Shown: positions 33,616 to 42,658 of the stretch, piece by piece
Layout: each line of letters starts with the position of its first letter
Position numbering within the stretch: position 1 is the first letter of the stretch
The notes under the pieces: model-generated
Told to the model about the DNA's origin: nothing
The model's input: the letters and a program-made list of their open reading frames with translations, nothing else
Databases searched by the model: none
Program-made: the position numbers and the translations under genes
From: Flavobacterium panacis
Lineage (GTDB): Bacteria; Bacteroidota; Bacteroidia; Flavobacteriales; Flavobacteriaceae
Direction of reading: 5' to 3'
NCBI RefSeq assembly: GCF_024649945.1
Contig: NZ_JANKMS010000009.1
Span: 124,001 to 188,000, forward strand
DNA length: 64,000 bases

Positions 33616-33972
33616 TTAATTCATGCCGACTCCGTAAACATATTCATCTAGTTCGATTTTAAATAAAGAACCCTCAACCAAATCTTTAATTGATTTTAGT
33701 TCGGTCATATTTACAGCCAAATCGATTGAATTACATGGAGTCTTCAATAAAAATTTATGACAGGAGTATTTCATTTCACAAGCTTCACAACAGGCATTTT
33801 CAATCATGCTGTCTTCGATTAAATCACAGAAAAGATTCAATTCCTGAACGGTAAAGTAAAAGCCGGTTTCTTTAAAAACCAATTGTATTTTGTCGGAAAT
33901 AGTCATGTTATGATCTTTCCAGTAAAATGCTATTCCAAAGTTATTATGATATATCTGTTCAATTTCTCTCAT
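33616..33972 (-). CDS. Small Cys-rich protein of unknown function
   Basis: 118 residues, soluble. A cluster CCEACEMKYSCHKF (about residues 61-74) could bind a metal or an Fe-S cluster, and the rest is helical with a C-terminal beta strand pair. Not recognised. Runs the same way as the cytochrome gene, 83 bp upstream of it, but has no obvious link with it. Confidence 0.65.
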   Translation of the reverse strand: MREIEQIYHNNFGIAFYWKDHNMTISDKIQLVFKETGFYFTVQELNLFCDLIEDSMIENACCEACEMKYSCHKFLLKTPCNSIDLAVNMTELKSIKDLVEGSLFKIELDEYVYGVGMN

Positions 33973-34117
33973 CGTAAATCCTTTTATTTCAACAAATATA
34001 AATATTATTTATATTAATTCTAAATAAAAAAATCATAAAAATTTGAAAAATATTTTTCAACCATATAAGTGATATAAGATAATAATAAGTTATACCGATT
34101 TGAAATTCTTTCATAAA

Positions 34118-34145
34118 AAAAGACTCCGTATTTTTGGAGTCTTTT
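34118..34145 (-). terminator. Terminator after the alpha/beta hydrolase
   Basis: A 10-bp stem AAAAGACTCC/GGAGTCTTTT with an 8-nt loop; the minus-strand T run of seven follows. Confidence 0.85.
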
Positions 34146-34186
34146 ATTTTTTTAAATGAACTTATATTCCGTATATGGTTTGAAAC

Positions 34187-35101
34187 CTATTTCAACCATT
34201 TTTTTAAGTTAGAAAGAAATGCTGTCTGCTGATCAACAAATAAGTAATGTGAGCAGTTGTCAAGAAATACAAAATGGTTTTCTTCAGTTATTGCTTTCAT
34301 AGATTTAATTTGTGCCGATGAAAAAATACCATCTTCTTTTCCGTAAATCCCATAAACTGGAATGCCAACAGTTTTGATTTTCTTTAAAAGAGGTCTGCTG
34401 TCGATGTTGTTTTGTTTTTCATTTTTATAAAAAAGCAAAGGCGCGTTTTTGTTGCGAATATTCGTTTTATAAAATTCTCCAGCTTCGTAACTGGCGTATA
34501 ATTTTTTAGATTCTGTGGTTGGGTTTGGCATTTTAAAAAAGCCATTTTCTCCTGCAAGTTCATAACAACCTTTTCTGTATTCGGCAGAATTTTTATTTAG
34601 ATTTTCTACAACATTGATTCTTTTTAATTGTTCTGAGTCATTGCTGTATTTCTTTTTCAGCGTATCTAAAATGTGATTGTACGTTTCTTGTTGCGAAAAT
34701 AAAGCGCCAGCCAAAACTAAAGCGCTTACATTCTGCGGATATTTATTTGTATAAAGTGTCGCCACCAAACCACCGAAACTGTGACCAATAATAATCGCTT
34801 TTTTTAAATGATATGTTGCATAAATAGAATTTAAATCTTCAAAAGCTTCTTCATAAGTAAAAGTTGCTTTAGGATCTGTAGATCTTCCTTCTCCTCTTCG
34901 ATCATAAGCAATTACATAAAATCCTTGATCGGCAAGATTTTGAGCTGTTGTTCCTTCGAACAAAGTGGCGTTTCCGCTTGGTCCGCCATGAATAAAAATA
35001 ATGGTTTTATTCTTTTCATTTCCGTAGGTTTTGATGTAAAGGTTTTGTCCTTTCGCGAAAAGCGATAAAACGAAAAAAAATATAACTAAAGCTTGTTTCA
35101 T
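34187..35101 (-). CDS. Alpha/beta hydrolase, exported
   Basis: 304 residues. Signal peptide MKQALVIFFFVLSLFAKGQ, then HGGPSGNATLFE, YDRRGEGRS, and nucleophile Ser in GHSFGGLVA. Asp in GKEDGIF and His in DNCSHYLF complete the triad. The HGGPG-like motif suggests proline-iminopeptidase-like relatives, but the activity is not clear. The gene lies 35 bp after the membrane protein upstream. Confidence 0.88.
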   Translation of the reverse strand: MKQALVIFFFVLSLFAKGQNLYIKTYGNEKNKTIIFIHGGPSGNATLFEGTTAQNLADQGFYVIAYDRRGEGRSTDPKATFTYEEAFEDLNSIYATYHLKKAIIIGHSFGGLVATLYTNKYPQNVSALVLAGALFSQQETYNHILDTLKKKYSNDSEQLKRINVVENLNKNSAEYRKGCYELAGENGFFKMPNPTTESKKLYASYEAGEFYKTNIRNKNAPLLFYKNEKQNNIDSRPLLKKIKTVGIPVYGIYGKEDGIFSSAQIKSMKAITEENHFVFLDNCSHYLFVDQQTAFLSNLKKWLK

Positions 35102-35136
35102 TTTTTGGAATTTAAAACGGAATCGATTTGAAGTTT

Positions 35137-35715
35137 TTATTTTAATAAAACATGAAGAATGGTGTCTTTTACAATGTAACGGTCATCTTTGATGTCATAA
35201 TCTTTTAAAATAAGATGTAATCTTAATGTTTTATCTTCAATTTTAATATCATCGTTAAAATAAAGACTTTCTTCAAATTTAAATTCAGCTAGTTTCTTTT
35301 CAAATAGAAAGTACTTTTTTTCAATTACTTCATATTTACAGCAAGTACCAAGTAGATATTCGAATTTTGATTTTATTTGGATTTGATCATTTTCGAATCT
35401 TACATCATTTTTACCCTCAAAGAAAAAGAGAAATAAAGAAAATAAAAGAGCACCTGAAATTCTATCTATTAAATAGCTAGAAAAAATAAAAAGTGGTGAG
35501 ATAATGTAAAATCCAAAATATAAAGCTTTCTTTTTAAATAGTTTTATATAATAAAAGAACAACACACAAGCTGATACAAAAAAGAGAATTTTTAGGATAA
35601 AACGTAAATTTGAAATTAATGTGACGTCAAAAATTACATTGAAAATAAAACCCATCAGTAGTATAATCAAACTTCCTAAATGAATCTTTAAAAGTATCTT
35701 CTTGAATTTATTCAT
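35137..35715 (-). CDS. Membrane-anchored hypothetical protein
   Basis: 192 residues. Four hydrophobic helices in the first 100 residues, then a soluble beta-rich domain with many Lys/Glu. Not recognised. Its start directly follows the stop of the MFS gene, so it is probably cotranscribed with recJ and the transporter. Confidence 0.6.
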   Translation of the reverse strand: MNKFKKILLKIHLGSLIILLMGFIFNVIFDVTLISNLRFILKILFFVSACVLFFYYIKLFKKKALYFGFYIISPLFIFSSYLIDRISGALLFSLFLFFFEGKNDVRFENDQIQIKSKFEYLLGTCCKYEVIEKKYFLFEKKLAEFKFEESLYFNDDIKIEDKTLRLHLILKDYDIKDDRYIVKDTILHVLLK

Positions 35716-37011
35716 TTACTCCAATTTATGGTGTTCATCCATATCTCTTTTAAGATCTAAATTTCTAAAGGTTGGCGATTTCAATGCAGTGAAAACTACA
35801 GTTAAAAGCGTAACACTTCCTCCAAAAATTACAGAAGTTACAGCGCCCATCAGTTTCGCAGTTGCACCACTTTCAAAAGCACCTAATTCGTTTGAAGATC
35901 CAACGAAAATGGAGTTTACGGCACCAACACGTCCACGCATGTGATCTGGTGTTTTAAGCTGTAAAATAGTCTGGCGGATTACAACTGAAATTCCATCAGC
36001 CAATCCGCTTAAAAATAAGGCGAAAACGGAAAGCCAGAAGTAAGTCGAGAATCCAAACAAAATGATTGATAAACCAAAAACAAAAATGGCAATTAAAAGT
36101 TTCTTTCCTGCATTTTCATACAAAGGCACATAAGCCGAAACCAGCATCGTAATAAAAGCACCCACAGCAGGAGCAGCTCTTAAAATTCCGAAACCTTCTG
36201 AACCTACTTTTAAAATGTCTTGTGCAAAAACGGGTAATAATGCTACTGCACCTCCGAAAAGAACCGCAACCATGTCTAGTGATAAAGCGCCTAAAACAAT
36301 TTTATTTTTGAATACAAAAGTCAATCCTTCCATAAGACTATCTTTTATGGATTCTCCCATTTTCGGATTTACGATTGGTTTTTGACTGATTTGAGACAAG
36401 GCAATCAAAGAAAGAATTGAAAACCCGAAAACCAAACACATAGACCAGTGAACACCAATCCAGTTAATAGAGAAACCCGCCAAAGCTGGTCCCATAACCG
36501 CTCCAATTTGCCAAACCGAACTGCTCCAAGTTGCAGCATTTGGATATACTTTTTTAGGAATGATCAGTGATAAAAGAGAGAAAATAGTCGGTCCCATAAA
36601 AGAACGAACAATTCCGCCAAAAAATACTAAAGCGTAAATGGAATATAAAATAACATGTGTAGACCAGCCTCCAACTACTTTTGGCCAAGTCAATAAGAAA
36701 AGCCCAAAACTAATTACTGAAAATCCTAAAATACATTTTACCAATAGGCTTTTCTTTTCTCTCTGATCGACAATATGTCCCGCAAACAAAGACATCGAAA
36801 CGGCAGGGATAATTTCCATTAAACCAATAATTCCTAACGAAAGCGGGTTTTTGGTTAAGCTGTAAACTTCCCATTCAATTACAATAAACTGCATGGACCA
36901 GGCAAAAACCATGGCAAAACGCAATAATAAAAATATGTTGAATTCTCTATAACGAAGCGCCTGATACGGATCTCGCTTACTTGATTTAATTTCTTCCATT
37001 TGTTCTGACAT
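35716..37011 (-). CDS. MFS transporter (EntS-like MFS_3 type)
   Basis: 431 residues with about 12 TM helices. The loop 2-3 GHIVDQREKKSLLV and RAAPAVGAFI / HMRGRVGAVNSIFVG segments match the enterobactin-exporter-like branch of the major facilitator superfamily. Substrate unknown. Its start overlaps the end of recJ by 26 bp (14 bp if Met5 is used). Confidence 0.9.
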   Translation of the reverse strand: MSEQMEEIKSSKRDPYQALRYREFNIFLLLRFAMVFAWSMQFIVIEWEVYSLTKNPLSLGIIGLMEIIPAVSMSLFAGHIVDQREKKSLLVKCILGFSVISFGLFLLTWPKVVGGWSTHVILYSIYALVFFGGIVRSFMGPTIFSLLSLIIPKKVYPNAATWSSSVWQIGAVMGPALAGFSINWIGVHWSMCLVFGFSILSLIALSQISQKPIVNPKMGESIKDSLMEGLTFVFKNKIVLGALSLDMVAVLFGGAVALLPVFAQDILKVGSEGFGILRAAPAVGAFITMLVSAYVPLYENAGKKLLIAIFVFGLSIILFGFSTYFWLSVFALFLSGLADGISVVIRQTILQLKTPDHMRGRVGAVNSIFVGSSNELGAFESGATAKLMGAVTSVIFGGSVTLLTVVFTALKSPTFRNLDLKRDMDEHHKLE

Positions 37012-38689
37012 CTTTCAGCATAAGCTGTGTTGAAATTGTACCGTTCCATTCATTTTCAGCAATTGAATACGCCAGTTGAAACGGATTTTGATTTTGTACA
37101 ATATTTAATTTTTTTCCGAGTCCAAAGCCAATTGCGGCAATTCCGTCGGAGTTATTTTGTTTAGCGAACAATCTTAAATGTTCTTCTTCTGCACCTAAAG
37201 TTTTGGCATAACCAGTGTCTTTTACGTCTGTAGTCATAAAAACGGGTGTCATGTTTTGTGGTCCAAAAGGTTCAAATTGTTTTAAGATTCGAATGAGTTT
37301 TGGTGTAATATCAAAGAAATTGATTTCGGCATCAATTTCGATTTCTGGAACACGCATTTCTGGTAAAATAGTAGAGGCAACACATTTCTCAAAAGCAGCT
37401 TTAAATGCATTGTAGTTTTCTGCTTTTAAAGTCATTCCTGCGGCATACATGTGGCCTCCAAATTGTTCTAAATGTTCAGAGCAAGCATCTAATGCATTAT
37501 AAACATCAAATCCTTTTACGGATCGGGCAGAAGCGGCGTATTTATCTCCACTTTTAGTGAAAACTAAAGTCGGGCGGTAATACGTTTCGATTAATCTTGA
37601 AGCTACAATTCCGATCACGCCTTTGTGCCAGTCTTCCTGAAAAACAACTGTAGAAAAGCGTTCTTCTTCGTCGTTTTCTATAATTTGCTGGAAAGCTTCT
37701 TTGGTAATTTTTTTGTCTAAATCTTTTCGGTCTGCGTTGTATTGCTCAATTTCCGAAGCAAATTGTTGTGCTTGTTCAAAGTTGAATTCCGTTAATAATT
37801 CAACGGCATGATTTCCGTGTTTGATTCTTCCAGCTGCATTAATTCGAGGAGAAATAATAAAAACGACATCCGTAATATCAAGAACTTTCTTTTTTACCTG
37901 ATGTGTTAAAGCTTTAATTCCAGGTCTTGGTTCGCTATTGATAACTTTCAATCCGAAGTAAGCCAAAACACGATTTTCTCCTGTAATCGGAACAATATCG
38001 GCAGCAATTGCTGTGGCAACTAAATCCAGATATGGAACCAAATCTTCAATAGTTTCATTTCGGTTTTGACCTAAAGCCTGAATCAGTTTAAAACCAACTC
38101 CGCAACCGCATAATTCATCGTAAGGGTAAGAGCAGTCTTCTCTTTTTGGATCTAAAACGGCAACGGCATCAGGAAGAAATTCTCCCGGACGGTGGTGATC
38201 ACAAACAATAAAATCGATGTTTTTTGCTTTCGCGTAAGCAATATGGTCAATTGATTTGATTCCGCAATCTAAAGCGATGATTAAAGAAATTCCGTTATCG
38301 TCAGCGTAATCAATTCCTTTATATGAAATGCCGTAACCTTCGTCGTAACGATCTGGAATATAAGTGGCAATATTTGGATAATGTGATTTTAAATACGAAG
38401 AAACTAAAGAAACCGCCGTTGTTCCATCAACATCATAATCTCCGAAAACCAGAATATTTTCCTGATTTTCGATGGCTTGCTCGATTCTGGAAACAGCTTT
38501 ATCCATGTCTTTCATTAAATATGGATCATGAAGATGTTCTAATGACGGACGAAAGAAGGTTTTGGCTTCTTCAAAAGTTTCAATTCCGCGCTGAATCAAC
38601 AGTGTCGCTACAAAATCTTCTACATTTAAGGCTTGTGCCAAATGTTTGATTTTTTCTTCAGAAGGTTTTGGTTTTAAAGTCCAGCGCAT
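36986..38689 (-). CDS. recJ: Single-stranded-DNA-specific exonuclease RecJ
   Basis: 567 residues, full length. DHH motifs are intact: FGDYDVDGTTA near 82, DCGIKS, CDHHRPGE near 162, and the DHHA1-domain GGHMYAAGM near 415. RecJ degrades single-stranded DNA 5' to 3' in recombination and mismatch repair. The trailing MFS gene is coupled to it by overlap, which is a positional rather than functional link. Confidence 0.96.
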   Translation of the reverse strand: MRWTLKPKPSEEKIKHLAQALNVEDFVATLLIQRGIETFEEAKTFFRPSLEHLHDPYLMKDMDKAVSRIEQAIENQENILVFGDYDVDGTTAVSLVSSYLKSHYPNIATYIPDRYDEGYGISYKGIDYADDNGISLIIALDCGIKSIDHIAYAKAKNIDFIVCDHHRPGEFLPDAVAVLDPKREDCSYPYDELCGCGVGFKLIQALGQNRNETIEDLVPYLDLVATAIAADIVPITGENRVLAYFGLKVINSEPRPGIKALTHQVKKKVLDITDVVFIISPRINAAGRIKHGNHAVELLTEFNFEQAQQFASEIEQYNADRKDLDKKITKEAFQQIIENDEEERFSTVVFQEDWHKGVIGIVASRLIETYYRPTLVFTKSGDKYAASARSVKGFDVYNALDACSEHLEQFGGHMYAAGMTLKAENYNAFKAAFEKCVASTILPEMRVPEIEIDAEINFFDITPKLIRILKQFEPFGPQNMTPVFMTTDVKDTGYAKTLGAEEEHLRLFAKQNNSDGIAAIGFGLGKKLNIVQNQNPFQLAYSIAENEWNGTISTQLMLKDVRTNGRN

Positions 38690-38758
38690 TTTTTAATTGT
38701 AGATTTTTGATTTTAGATTTCAGATTTTGAAAATCGTTTAATCTGATGTTTGTTTTTG

Positions 38759-38815
38759 CCACGAATTCCACGAATTTCCACTAATTTAATTCGTGTTAAT
38801 TCGTGGAATTCGTGG
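38759..38815. repeat. CACGAATT inverted repeat
   Basis: A perfect 18-bp inverted pair CCACGAATTCCACGAATT/AATTCGTGGAATTCGTGG, spacer 21 nt, downstream of hopJ and upstream of recJ. Same family as at 19971. ATTTTAGATTTCAGA repeats lie just left of it (38700-38730). Confidence 0.75.
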
Positions 38816-38826
38816 AAAGAAAAAAA

Positions 38827-39171
38827 TTATTTCGCTTCTAAAGCATTTCCTTCAAATTGAATTCCTTCCCAACCTAAGTTGATGAAATTTCTAATGTTTT
38901 GGTGATTTGTTCCGTTTGGATCGCCTAAAACTTCTTCAAAATAAAAAGCGCCAAAACAAGCTAATGTTTCTTCTTTGCTTAGGTTTTGCAGTTTTGCGAA
39001 AGAAAACAATTTGCAAGAACCAGAATTTTCGCCTGCTGCGTTATGTTGTGTTCCATTTTGAAAAGCAGTTGGAGTAAAGTTGTAGTTTTCTTCAATTACT
39101 GCAATAGTTTCAGGAAATGTGATTTGTGTTGGAGTTTGTTTTACTTTTTCTAAAAAGGCTTGAATGCTCAT
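38827..39171 (-). CDS. HopJ family protein
   Basis: 114 residues, single domain. PxxITFPETIAVIEENYNFTP, FQNGTQHNAAGENSGSCKLFSFA, and CFGAFYFEEVLGDPNGTNHQNIRNFI are the recognised HopJ (type III effector HopPmaJ) pattern. The name comes from a Pseudomonas effector; here there is no secretion system and the gene sits among housekeeping genes, so an intracellular metabolic or stress role is more likely. Monocistronic between repeat blocks. Confidence 0.9.
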   Translation of the reverse strand: MSIQAFLEKVKQTPTQITFPETIAVIEENYNFTPTAFQNGTQHNAAGENSGSCKLFSFAKLQNLSKEETLACFGAFYFEEVLGDPNGTNHQNIRNFINLGWEGIQFEGNALEAK

Positions 39172-39222
39172 ATTGTGGGTCTGTTTTTTTTGCCACTGAT
39201 TAAAATGATTTTAATGATTTTT

Positions 39223-39332
39223 TTGCCACGAATTTCACGAATTAACACGAATTAAATTAGTGGAATTAGTGGAATTCGTGGCAAACTTTTTAATTAATCT
39301 GTGTTAATCATTTTATCCCGATAGCTATCGGG
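39223..39332. repeat. CACGAATT repeat plus 16-bp palindrome
   Basis: Near-perfect arms TTTGCCACGAATTTCAC (39223-39239) and GTGGAATTCGTGGCAAA (39270-39286). To the right, CCCGATAGCTATCGGG at 39317-39332 is a perfect 16-bp palindrome without a T run. The block fills the hopJ-rsmI gap. Confidence 0.7.
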
Positions 39333-39351
39333 AGTGGCTGAAATAATTAAT

Positions 39352-40071
39352 CTATTCTTCTTCGTCTTTTGAGTACTTACTCTTTTTGGCTTCTTTTTCT
39401 ATCGTTTTTCCCGCAACAACCACAACGATTTCTCCTCTTGGTGCTGTTTTTTCGAAATGTGCTAAAACTTCTTTGGCAGTTCCACGAACGTTTTCTTCGT
39501 GTAATTTTGATAATTCGCGCGAAACGCAAACTTGTCTGTCTTCACCAAAATACTGAACAAACTCGCTTAAAGTTTTAACGAGTTTATGCGGTGAAACGTA
39601 TAAAATCATGGTTCTTGTTTCTTCGGCTAAAGCCAAGAATCGAGTTTGACGTCCTTTTTTGTCAGGCAGAAAACCTTCAAAAACAAATTTGTCATTTGGT
39701 AGTCCGCTGTTTACTAAAGCAGGAACAAAAGCCGTTGCTCCAGGAAGACATTCTACCTCAATTTTATTTTCAACACAAGCGCGAGTCAATAAAAATCCAG
39801 GATCTGAAATGGCTGGAGTTCCAGCATCTGAAATCAAAGCGATGGTTTCGCCGGCTTTCAAACGTGCAATTAAATTCTCAGTTGTTTTGTGTTCGTTGTG
39901 CATGTGATGGCTGTGCATGTGCGTGCCAATTTCAAAATGCTTTAACAGTTTTCCGCTTGTGCGCGTGTCTTCCGCCAAAATCAAATCGACTTCTTTCAAA
40001 ACCCGAATGGCTCTGAAAGTCATGTCTTCAAGATTGCCAATCGGCGTTGGAACGATATATAATTTGGACAT
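39352..40071 (-). CDS. rsmI: 16S rRNA 2'-O-ribose C1402 methyltransferase
   Basis: 239 residues. The tetrapyrrole-methylase fold is plain: LYIVPTPIGNLEDMTFRAI at the start, AEDTRTSGKLL, LISDAGTPAISDPG and CLPGATAFVPALVNSGLP. It methylates the ribose of C1402 in 16S rRNA with S-adenosylmethionine. The C-terminus has a longer basic tail than usual. Follows a 363-residue acidic protein gene after 114 bp of CACGAATT-related DNA. Confidence 0.95.
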   Translation of the reverse strand: MSKLYIVPTPIGNLEDMTFRAIRVLKEVDLILAEDTRTSGKLLKHFEIGTHMHSHHMHNEHKTTENLIARLKAGETIALISDAGTPAISDPGFLLTRACVENKIEVECLPGATAFVPALVNSGLPNDKFVFEGFLPDKKGRQTRFLALAEETRTMILYVSPHKLVKTLSEFVQYFGEDRQVCVSRELSKLHEENVRGTAKEVLAHFEKTAPRGEIVVVVAGKTIEKEAKKSKYSKDEEE

Positions 40072-40185
40072 AATTTAGTTTAATAATTTTAACACGAATT
40101 GCACGAATTGACACAGATTCTAAAACTTTAAAAATTGCACAAAGAAAAAATTGGTGCAAATTCGTGAAATTGGTGTTCTATTTTT

Positions 40186-41277
40186 TTAAGAGAATTTTTT
40201 CTCGATAATTCCAAGAAAACGTTCTGCGTAATCGTCTTTTCCTTCCCAGTCGTTATAATCTGGTTTTACCATGTTTTCGATAAATTCCTTTGCTTCGGCA
40301 TAAGAATCAAAAGTTAATAATTGATTTAAAACACGGCTGTAATCTTCTGTACTGTTTCCAAAAAGATTTTTAGTGAAAGCAATTCTGTCATTCAAATCGA
40401 TATGGAAACCTCTTGCCAGTTTTTCATTCAAACTTACTGGTTTTGCTTGCGCAGGAGTTTCAAGAATAGCAGTTTCTGCTTTTTTCTCTTCCTTTTTTTC
40501 TGCTGCAAAATCATTAATAGAAGGAGCTTTTGCTGGAGGAACAGCTTCAAAAGTATCCACTTTTACAAACTGTGGATCGGCATAATTCAATCCGAAATCT
40601 TCAAATTGTATCGTTGGCATTGAAGAAATCGGAGTTTTTGGTTCTTCCTTAACTTCTTTTATTTCTTCTGGTTCTAATTCAAAAGCAGGTTTGAAATCTG
40701 GAATTGGTTTTAATTCGTTTACCGTTGTAAATGAAAGTTCATCAAGTGCACTTTTCGGTTCTTCAGCTTTTTCAATTTCTTTTTCAGCTTCTGGTTCTAT
40801 AATTTCAGCAACGATTGGTTCAACTGTTTCTGCGATTATTGGTTCTTCTGCTTCTGCAGCAACTGGTTCAGCGGTTTCTTCGACTACTTCCTCGGCTTCA
40901 AAAACGATTGGTTCTGAAATTTCTTCAACAATTTCTTCAGCAGTTTCAACAACTTCTGCTGGTTTTTCTTCTGAAATTTCAGGCTCGTACGATTCTTCAA
41001 GTGCAATTACTTTTTCTACAGTTGGTGCTTCGTTTTCGATTGTAGCTGGAATAATCTCTTGTTCTTTATCAAAAATTGTTTCCAGTTCAGAAGTAATATC
41101 ACTCTGTCCGATGGTTGGTTTTGCAGAATCGAAATTCTCTTCTACAAATTTTAATACCGCTAATTTCTCGTATAATCTCTGAGTTTCAAGGTACAATTGA
41201 TTGATATCGGATTTATTCTTAAGTTTTAAAATTCGATGTGCAATGCTGATTAAATCGGCTTCCAATTTTTTTTTCAT
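40186..41277 (-). CDS. Acidic Glu/Pro/Val repeat protein, unknown
   Basis: 363 residues, no signal or TM. An N-terminal helix (KKKLEADLISIAHRILKLKN, about 1-50) and a structured C-terminal domain (about 275-363, with LNDRIAFTKNLFGNSTEDYSR and MVKPDYNDW) are joined by a long Glu/Ala/Val/Pro-rich tract (about 80-270). The linker is built from short VEEIxEPI-like units and is likely disordered. The ends look conserved and the middle fast-evolving. Function unknown. Confidence 0.75.
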   Translation of the reverse strand: MKKKLEADLISIAHRILKLKNKSDINQLYLETQRLYEKLAVLKFVEENFDSAKPTIGQSDITSELETIFDKEQEIIPATIENEAPTVEKVIALEESYEPEISEEKPAEVVETAEEIVEEISEPIVFEAEEVVEETAEPVAAEAEEPIIAETVEPIVAEIIEPEAEKEIEKAEEPKSALDELSFTTVNELKPIPDFKPAFELEPEEIKEVKEEPKTPISSMPTIQFEDFGLNYADPQFVKVDTFEAVPPAKAPSINDFAAEKKEEKKAETAILETPAQAKPVSLNEKLARGFHIDLNDRIAFTKNLFGNSTEDYSRVLNQLLTFDSYAEAKEFIENMVKPDYNDWEGKDDYAERFLGIIEKKFS

Positions 41278-41414
41278 AACTGTTGAAATTATAGTGAATA
41301 AGGTATTTTAGTGTATTTAATGTCTGAATGTCTTTATTTATCAGGAAAATCAAAGGATAATTTTTTATTTCTGTTAATAAGCTTTCGCAAATTTACGATT
41401 TGATAAAAATTTTC

Positions 41415-41422
41415 TACTTTTG
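41415..41422 (+). promoter_or_regulatory. -7 element of tdk
   Basis: TACTTTTG matches TAnnTTTG. Transcription would start near 41428, downstream of the in-frame TTG at 41420, so this element supports the ATG at 41513 as the true tdk start. Confidence 0.45.
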
Positions 41423-41512
41423 AAAAAATGTAAAATAACACATTTTTACGTCGATTTATTACCAGTACAAAGTAATAAAAACTATTCATTTTTAAAGGCA
41501 GAAAAATACAAA

Positions 41513-42103
41513 ATGTTTCTCGAAAATACAGTAAATCACAAAGAACAATTTGGGTGGATTGAAGTTATTTGTGGATCAATGTTTTCGGGTAAAACCGAAG
41601 AGCTGATCCGTAGATTAAAACGCGCTCAATTTGCCAAACAACGAGTTGAAATCTTCAAACCCGCTATTGATACCCGTTATCATGACGAAATGGTAGTGTC
41701 TCACGATGCTAATGAAATCCGTTCAACTCCAGTTCCCGCAGCTGCTAATATTTTGATTTTAGCGCAAGGCTGTGATGTGATTGGTATTGATGAAGCACAG
41801 TTTTTTGATGATGAAATTATTACGGTTTGCAACGATTTGGCGAATCAAGGAATCCGCGTAATTGTGGCCGGATTGGATATGGATTTTAAAGGAAATCCTT
41901 TTGGTCCAATGCCAGGACTTATGGCAACTGCTGAATATGTAACAAAAGTTCACGCCGTTTGTACGCGCACAGGAAACTTAGCCAATTATAGTTTTAGAAA
42001 AACAGCCAATGATAAATTGGTCATGTTGGGTGAAACAGAAGAATACGAACCACTTAGCCGTGCAGCGTATTTTAATGCAATGAAAAAAAGTCAGGAAAAA
42101 TAG
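41513..42103 (+). CDS. tdk: Thymidine kinase
   Basis: 196 residues from the ATG at 41513. P-loop GSMFSGKTEELIRRLKRA (21 onward), the DEAQFF motif (catalytic Glu following) and the lasso region VCTRTGNLANYSFRKT are those of the TK1-like family. The four zinc-binding cysteines of many TK1-type enzymes are reduced to one, an absence I believe is usual in Bacteroidota. Phosphorylates thymidine for salvage. Confidence 0.94.
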   Translation: MFLENTVNHKEQFGWIEVICGSMFSGKTEELIRRLKRAQFAKQRVEIFKPAIDTRYHDEMVVSHDANEIRSTPVPAAANILILAQGCDVIGIDEAQFFDDEIITVCNDLANQGIRVIVAGLDMDFKGNPFGPMPGLMATAEYVTKVHAVCTRTGNLANYSFRKTANDKLVMLGETEEYEPLSRAAYFNAMKKSQEK

Positions 42104-42144
42104 ATTTTTAAATTCCATTTGTGAGTCTAAATAAACAATAGAGT

Positions 42145-42564
42145 ATGAGAAAACAGAATCTTTTATTATTACTATTAATTGGAATTGCGATTGCTTTAGT
42201 AGTGTATTTTCAATTTTATCTTGCCAAAAATGCAGATGAGGTAAAAACAGAAGTGGTGGAATTGGTTGCGAAATACAATAAAAGTTGTCCGTTAAATATT
42301 CAGGACGGAATGCGTTTAGACAGTGTAAGTTTGCCTGAGGAAAGATTTGTTCAATATAATTTAACGTTATTGAATGTCGTAAAAGAAAACGCTGAGAGCA
42401 ATGTTATAAAAGACGAAATTGAAAAAAGTTTGATCAGTACAGCTAAAGCAAATCCAGGACTTCAGGTTTTTAGAGACAATGATTATACTTTGATTTACCA
42501 CTATAATGATAAAAAGAAAGCTTTTTTATTTGATGTAAAGATTCAGCCAGATCAATACAAATAA
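42145..42564 (+). CDS. Membrane-anchored hypothetical protein
   Basis: 139 residues: N-terminal TM helix (about 6-24, LLLLLLIGIAIALVVYFQF), then a soluble periplasmic domain with AKYNKSCPLNIQDGMRLDSV and NPGLQVFRDNDYTLIYHYND. Probably stays anchored, since no cleavage site is obvious. Function unknown. Closed by a strong terminator. Confidence 0.65.
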   Translation: MRKQNLLLLLLIGIAIALVVYFQFYLAKNADEVKTEVVELVAKYNKSCPLNIQDGMRLDSVSLPEERFVQYNLTLLNVVKENAESNVIKDEIEKSLISTAKANPGLQVFRDNDYTLIYHYNDKKKAFLFDVKIQPDQYK

Positions 42565-42588
42565 ATTAAAATCATATATTTAAAAAGA

Positions 42589-42620
42589 AACCCGACAAAT
42601 TTAACTTGTCGGGTTTTTTA
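42589..42620. terminator. Terminator between the 139-aa gene and rpoN
   Basis: A 10-bp stem AACCCGACAA/TTGTCGGGTT, 7-nt loop, T run. The flanking genes converge on it. Confidence 0.88.
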
Positions 42621-42658
42621 TTTAAATGAACTTATATTTCTTATATGGTTGAAAAAAA

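Noticed and set aside
38827..39171. HopJ as a secreted virulence effector
   Set aside because: No type III secretion genes; the gene sits among housekeeping genes and the family is widespread in non-pathogens.
40691..41182. Long Ser-rich plus-strand frame (163 codons)
   Set aside because: Antisense of the Glu/Pro/Val repeat protein; the low-complexity sense strand lacks stops in that frame by composition.
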